The notes below the pieces were generated by a model. It was given only the letters and a program-made list of their open reading frames with translations. It made no database searches and was not told where the DNA came from. A stretch of DNA of 64,000 nt, from positions 6,033,346 through 6,097,345 of the forward strand of contig CM074761.1 in assembly GCA_037355855.1 (NCBI GenBank), given 5' to 3'. Origin of the DNA: Pseudo-nitzschia pungens. Taxonomy: Eukaryota > Bacillariophyta > Bacillariophyceae > Bacillariales > Bacillariaceae. The position numbers and the translations under genes were made by a program. Below, in pieces: positions 60,791 to 64,000 of this stretch; positions within the stretch are counted from its first letter, which is position 1, and each line of letters begins with the position of its first letter.

Positions 60791-61443
60791 GGCCTTGGTA
60801 CAATAACGTTCCATTCTTGTGATAATATCAGCAAGAGTATCATCATAGGGTGAATGATGATCTCGTAGGTGTCTTTCCAATCGGAAGGCATGGAATCATA
60901 AATGAGGCTTTTAAAATCATCCTCAGGAATGATGGCATCTGCAGCAGTGGTTGGAGCACCAGGTAACAAGGGAAGCACCACATTGTTATGGTAAGTGACC
61001 AAGGAAACAAAGCTGGAAACAGTCATGGAAGTGGTCTTTTTGATCTGAGAAAGGAATCGTTTGTGGTTTCGATAGACGTCATCGTTGTTAGAGAACTTGA
61101 ACCGAATGAAGGCACGAACGTCGTCGTCAAAATGAGGCACCGTTTCAGTATGTCCAATGATGTTGGTTCTCCACCAAGTCTTATCAGAATAGTTTCGTAG
61201 AATGTCTGGGAACTTGGCATAGAGTTTTGGGCCTGTTGTCCAACCCATGGCATGACGCGCTTCAGTAAATTCATAAATAGAATGAAGCAATTGTAAGAGA
61301 GTGGACGTTGTAGTGATAAAGGATACCTTTATCTTAGTTGTTTCAGTCTCAGTTTCAGTGGTTATAACACGTTTGTACTCAGCCTTTTCAAGTTCTTCTG
61401 GTTCGAAGTCGAACTTAAATGGAAGAGGTGTAACAGAAGACAT
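60791..61443 (-). pseudogene. Gypsy gag N-terminal part
   Basis: Starts at an ATG (MSSVTPLPFKFDFEPEELEK) 408 bp inside the LTR. It encodes a helical Gag region with AFIRFKFSNNDDVYRNHKRFLSQ and a DSMPSDWKDTYEIIIHP segment. After that the frame slips. A 1-nt deletion near 60854 is likely, because the shifted frame reads YDDTLADIITRMERYCTKANR and continues into the Asn-rich piece at 54333. With that one base and the TSD handling, the whole gypsy frame adds up to a multiple of three. No membrane or signal segment is present. Confidence 0.8.
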
Positions 61444-61850
61444 GGTTGTTGTTGGGTACTGCTGGGTACTTGGTAAGTATGTGTAGGTATATATGTGTTG
61501 GTATATATATATATATAAGTGAGAAGGTATTGGTGGATACCTTAGACAACTTGTAGTTAAGGGAAGTAGTTGTCGAGTGTTGTTGGAGAACCTTAAGCTT
61601 GTTTGCTTAAGTATAAAAAATAAACTTAAAAATAAATGACCGAAGGTATGAATGACCGAAGGTATGAATGACCGAAGGTTGGTATGATGTTGGTAACCTT
61701 AACCTTGGAAGGTATGGTATGGTACGTGTTGAGGTACCGTAAGGTTAAATGGTATGAGTAGGTTAATTATCCGGATGAAGATAGGTTAAGAATTATAATC
61801 AATTCAAAGAATTGACAATGGTGGTCGTTGTAATCGACTGTAATTACAGT
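61444..61850. other. Gypsy 5' leader
   Basis: Non-coding leader between LTR and gag. It includes a TA microsatellite (about 61501-61517) and three GACCGAAGGTATGAAT repeats (about 61638-61680). No clear tRNA-matching primer site was recognised next to the LTR. Confidence 0.55.
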
Positions 61851-62223
61851 GTCGTATCTCTGGAAACCAGAAGAAAACGACCGAAGATAGAAGATAGAAA
61901 TAGTTGTGTTGATAATTTTTGAATTAAAGAATTATGAATGAAATTAGATAAAAGATAAAATAGAATGTTTCTCGTACAACGTCGTGTTGTTTTATCTTTG
62001 AGACTAAAACAAACAGACGTAGAGAAGCTCGGAATGGTCTTGAAGAACATAAAGAACATAAAGAACAGTTCTTCAAAGAACCTAAAAGGTCATAGAGAAC
62101 CTGAGTCGGGACATAGGTCATAGAGAACCTTGAAGTAGATAGAAACATTGTTTTGTTTCTTAAAATATAAATGGTTTGTTTCTTGTATATTTCTTGTGTG
62201 TCGTAGTTTTGGGACATACGACA
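61851..62223 (-). repeat. Gypsy LTR (5' LTR in element orientation)
   Basis: 373 bp, partner of 15592-15965. Target duplication gaaaa follows at 62224-62228. Confidence 0.9.
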
Positions 62224-63246
62224 GAAAAAGCATGTCCTCATCCGAATAGCAGCTGCTCTGTCTATTGCGCCATCTGTTGCATGCTATTTGGTGCTAATTG
62301 GTTGTTTTCAGGTATGCTGACACCGATTTCCGTGTGTCAAGCTAAGCTTACTACTTGTAAGACCTTACTCCGTACTTCGTATTTTGTGGCGATTATCTGT
62401 TGTGATGCAATGTACCAGCAGTAACCTTCGTCTGATAAGTGATTTCAGACGTGGGTCGAAAATTATCGTGCCGGGTCTTTTTGGGCTAAATATTTGACCA
62501 GACCCTCTTGTTTCATTTTTTCAGTCCATAGTATGATGCTCTAATTTTGTCATTCCTACCCACTAATTTTGTCATTCCTACGCACTAATTTTTCCATTCC
62601 TACTACCCACTAACTTTTTCATTCCTACTAGGCACTTATTTTGTCAGCCTCCAAGCTTCTTGACATTTTCAGACCATTGGCTCGTAGTAATATCTCAGCC
62701 TCCATGGATATAATTTTTCATGCATCGTCCTCGTACTTTCTCATGCTCGGTTCTTGTATTTTTCAACAAGGTCTATCTTCAGCATTATATCTCAGCACGG
62801 AACAATCTTCGATTCTAAGAATCACATAATTATGTTACACTGCCTATTATTGAGGTTAAGAACCAGCACTACTAGTAGTATTCTGACTACTACTACTACC
62901 AAATACTTACTGCATTGGTAAAAACTGGATTTCAGTTGCTGTCATATTGCTGCACTTCAGCTACCGTCCTCGCATTGTATTTTAGTGGCCATTGCATTGT
63001 ATTGCCGTTGCATCCTATCTCAGTTGCCATTGCATTGCATTTCAGTTGTTCTAGTTTTGAGATATATGACATCCACTGGATGGACGGCCCTCTGAAAGTT
63101 AGTACATCATGTTCCAACATGTTGCTTGTACCAATAAGGTTTACATACGTCCCTGATAAAGTACAGTTTTGATTGATTTGTGTCATGCGGTGAGTTCTGA
63201 AAAAAAATTTCTTTGCACTTTGCACTTGGCAAGCTACTACTACCGC
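62224..63246. other. Right flank, intergenic
   Basis: Holds a short imperfect tandem repeat (TCATTCCTAC…CACTAATTTT, about 62535-62645, period about 28-30). There are ACT/AGT triplets at about 62868-62905 and a low-complexity GCATTGCATTTCAGTTG stretch (62935-63060) related in reverse complement to about 8930-9010. No gene is supported. Confidence 0.45.
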
Positions 63247-63914
63247 CGGTAACCTTACCCGTCAAAAACTAAAATGGATCACGTCGGAGTGACAGATTGT
63301 TCTTCTTGCCTAACTACTAGTATCCGACCAAATACCTCCTCCCAGCAGTAACGGAAACCTCCTCAACGAAAGTTACAACCTGTTCATAAACACTATAAAC
63401 CAACTGTTTGCAACAACTCCTGTTGACATCGGTGACTTACATCCATAGCTTTTGCCCCCGGTACTACTAGTTACTAGCGGTTTGGTCGCAAAATTCCCAA
63501 AAATTGATTCATTATGGTAAATGTACTAGACACTGGTACATTTTCTACACGCGACCCTACAATCGAGTGAAAAAAAACGAATGCGAAACCAAAAAAAAAA
63601 ACGAATTCTCGAACCATGGTGTGTCCTCTGCGCGCAAGCCGAAAAACCATGCCGGCTCGATGCTGTCACTCAAAAACACACAATTTTTGGCCCATTTTCT
63701 GTGTTTGGGAGCTTACTAAGGGAAGAATAAGCAAAGTTGTTTAAAAGTGAATATATTGTAGAGTAGATTCTTGTTAGCTAACAGATGATGTCTTTACTTC
63801 GAACAGAGGTGGTGTTTGCAAGGAGATATTGCAAAAAGCAAAGTTGCTGTCACTCGATGTGATCCAGTATGGTAAACGTGATCCATTTAAGTTTTTGACG
63901 GGTAAGGTTTACCG
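63247..63914. mobile_element. Candidate MITE or foldback element
   Basis: CGGTAACCTTACCCGTCAAA at the left reappears inverted at the right (63876-63914), with AAATGGATCACGT continuing both arms. A weaker inverted continuation (GGAGTGACAG / CGAGTGACAG) extends further in. The 668-bp interior has no credible gene. No clear target duplication was identified. Confidence 0.5.
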
Positions 63915-64000
63915 TAATGGGAATCGAAACTGTATTTCTCAATACTTACGGTAAGTTACGGTTGAGGGTAATTACTGGCAAGGAGATACTCCGTCTGTTA
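63915..64000. other. Window end, nothing recognised
   Basis: Contains further ACGGTAAG/TTACGG words similar to the inverted-repeat edge, but no feature I can define. Confidence 0.3.

Larger units (their letters stand above)
15592..62223 (-). mobile_element. Ty3/gypsy retrotransposon, interrupted by two nested insertions
   Basis: LTRs at 15592-15965 and 61851-62223 start TGTCGTATC and end ATACGACA. A 5-bp target duplication gaaaa flanks the whole. After removing the insertions at 54334-60790 and 18514-52943 the element is about 5.75 kb, with gag, protease, RT, RNase H and integrase in one minus-strand order. Two lesions are visible. One is a probable 1-nt deletion in gag near 60854; the other is an in-frame TAA at 53002-53004. 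The element was therefore inactive or became so, apart from the insertions. It is the outermost and oldest layer of the nest. Confidence 0.92.

Noticed and set aside
62235..62285. tRNA-like 5' half on the minus strand (TGGCGCAATAGACAGAGCA)
   Set aside because: The D-stem has a mismatch, the anticodon arm does not pair, and no T-arm is found even when the gypsy insertion is removed. At best a degenerate tRNA-derived fragment.

Overview
The window is nuclear DNA of a eukaryote, most likely a diatom and probably a pennate one. Three things point there. Ty1/copia polyproteins resemble the diatom CoDi lineages. A sirtuin carries a signal peptide ending in an ASAF-like motif, the usual plastid entry signature of diatoms. 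Intergenic DNA is full of ACT/AGT trinucleotide arrays. Genus and species cannot be read from the sequence. No rRNA gene, convincing tRNA gene or CRISPR array was seen.

Only two ordinary host genes are evident. They are a class II sirtuin (10788-12176, +) and a MYND/ankyrin protein (13238-15106, -), which converge on a 1 kb spacer. Almost everything else is transposon. From the left: a gag-only LTR retrotransposon (295-4138); a gene-poor run of minisatellites and 181-bp satellite (4717-10094) that ends in the terminus of the large DNA transposon found further right; and a relic of a Tc1/mariner terminus (10383-10631) just upstream of the sirtuin.

From 15592 to 62223 there is one minus-strand Ty3/gypsy element (TSD gaaaa) broken open by nested insertions. 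Inside its gag gene sits a complete copia element (54334-60785, TSD cgatt). Inside its pol region sits a large DNA transposon with 24-bp terminal inverted repeats (18514-52941, TSD tt). That transposon carries a Plavaka/CACTA-like transposase and at least three further genes. One of these genes is split by a second, tandemly duplicated copia element (19631-39607, TSD agatg). That copia is split again by a non-autonomous LTR element (28318-34153, TSD tttgg) and by a Tc1/mariner element with a passenger gene (34585-39122, TSD TA). Removing each layer with one TSD copy rejoins the layer below.

The most interesting content is the multigene DNA transposon (about 14.4 kb without the copia layers) and its gene-less relative at 4717-10094. 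Next come the shared half-tRNA(Asn) primer site of the copia and non-autonomous elements, the Tc1/mariner element with an unfamiliar Cys-rich passenger protein, and an apparent extra A at both outer cDNA ends of the two copia insertions. All boundaries were read by eye. Family assignments come from motif recognition, not from database searches.
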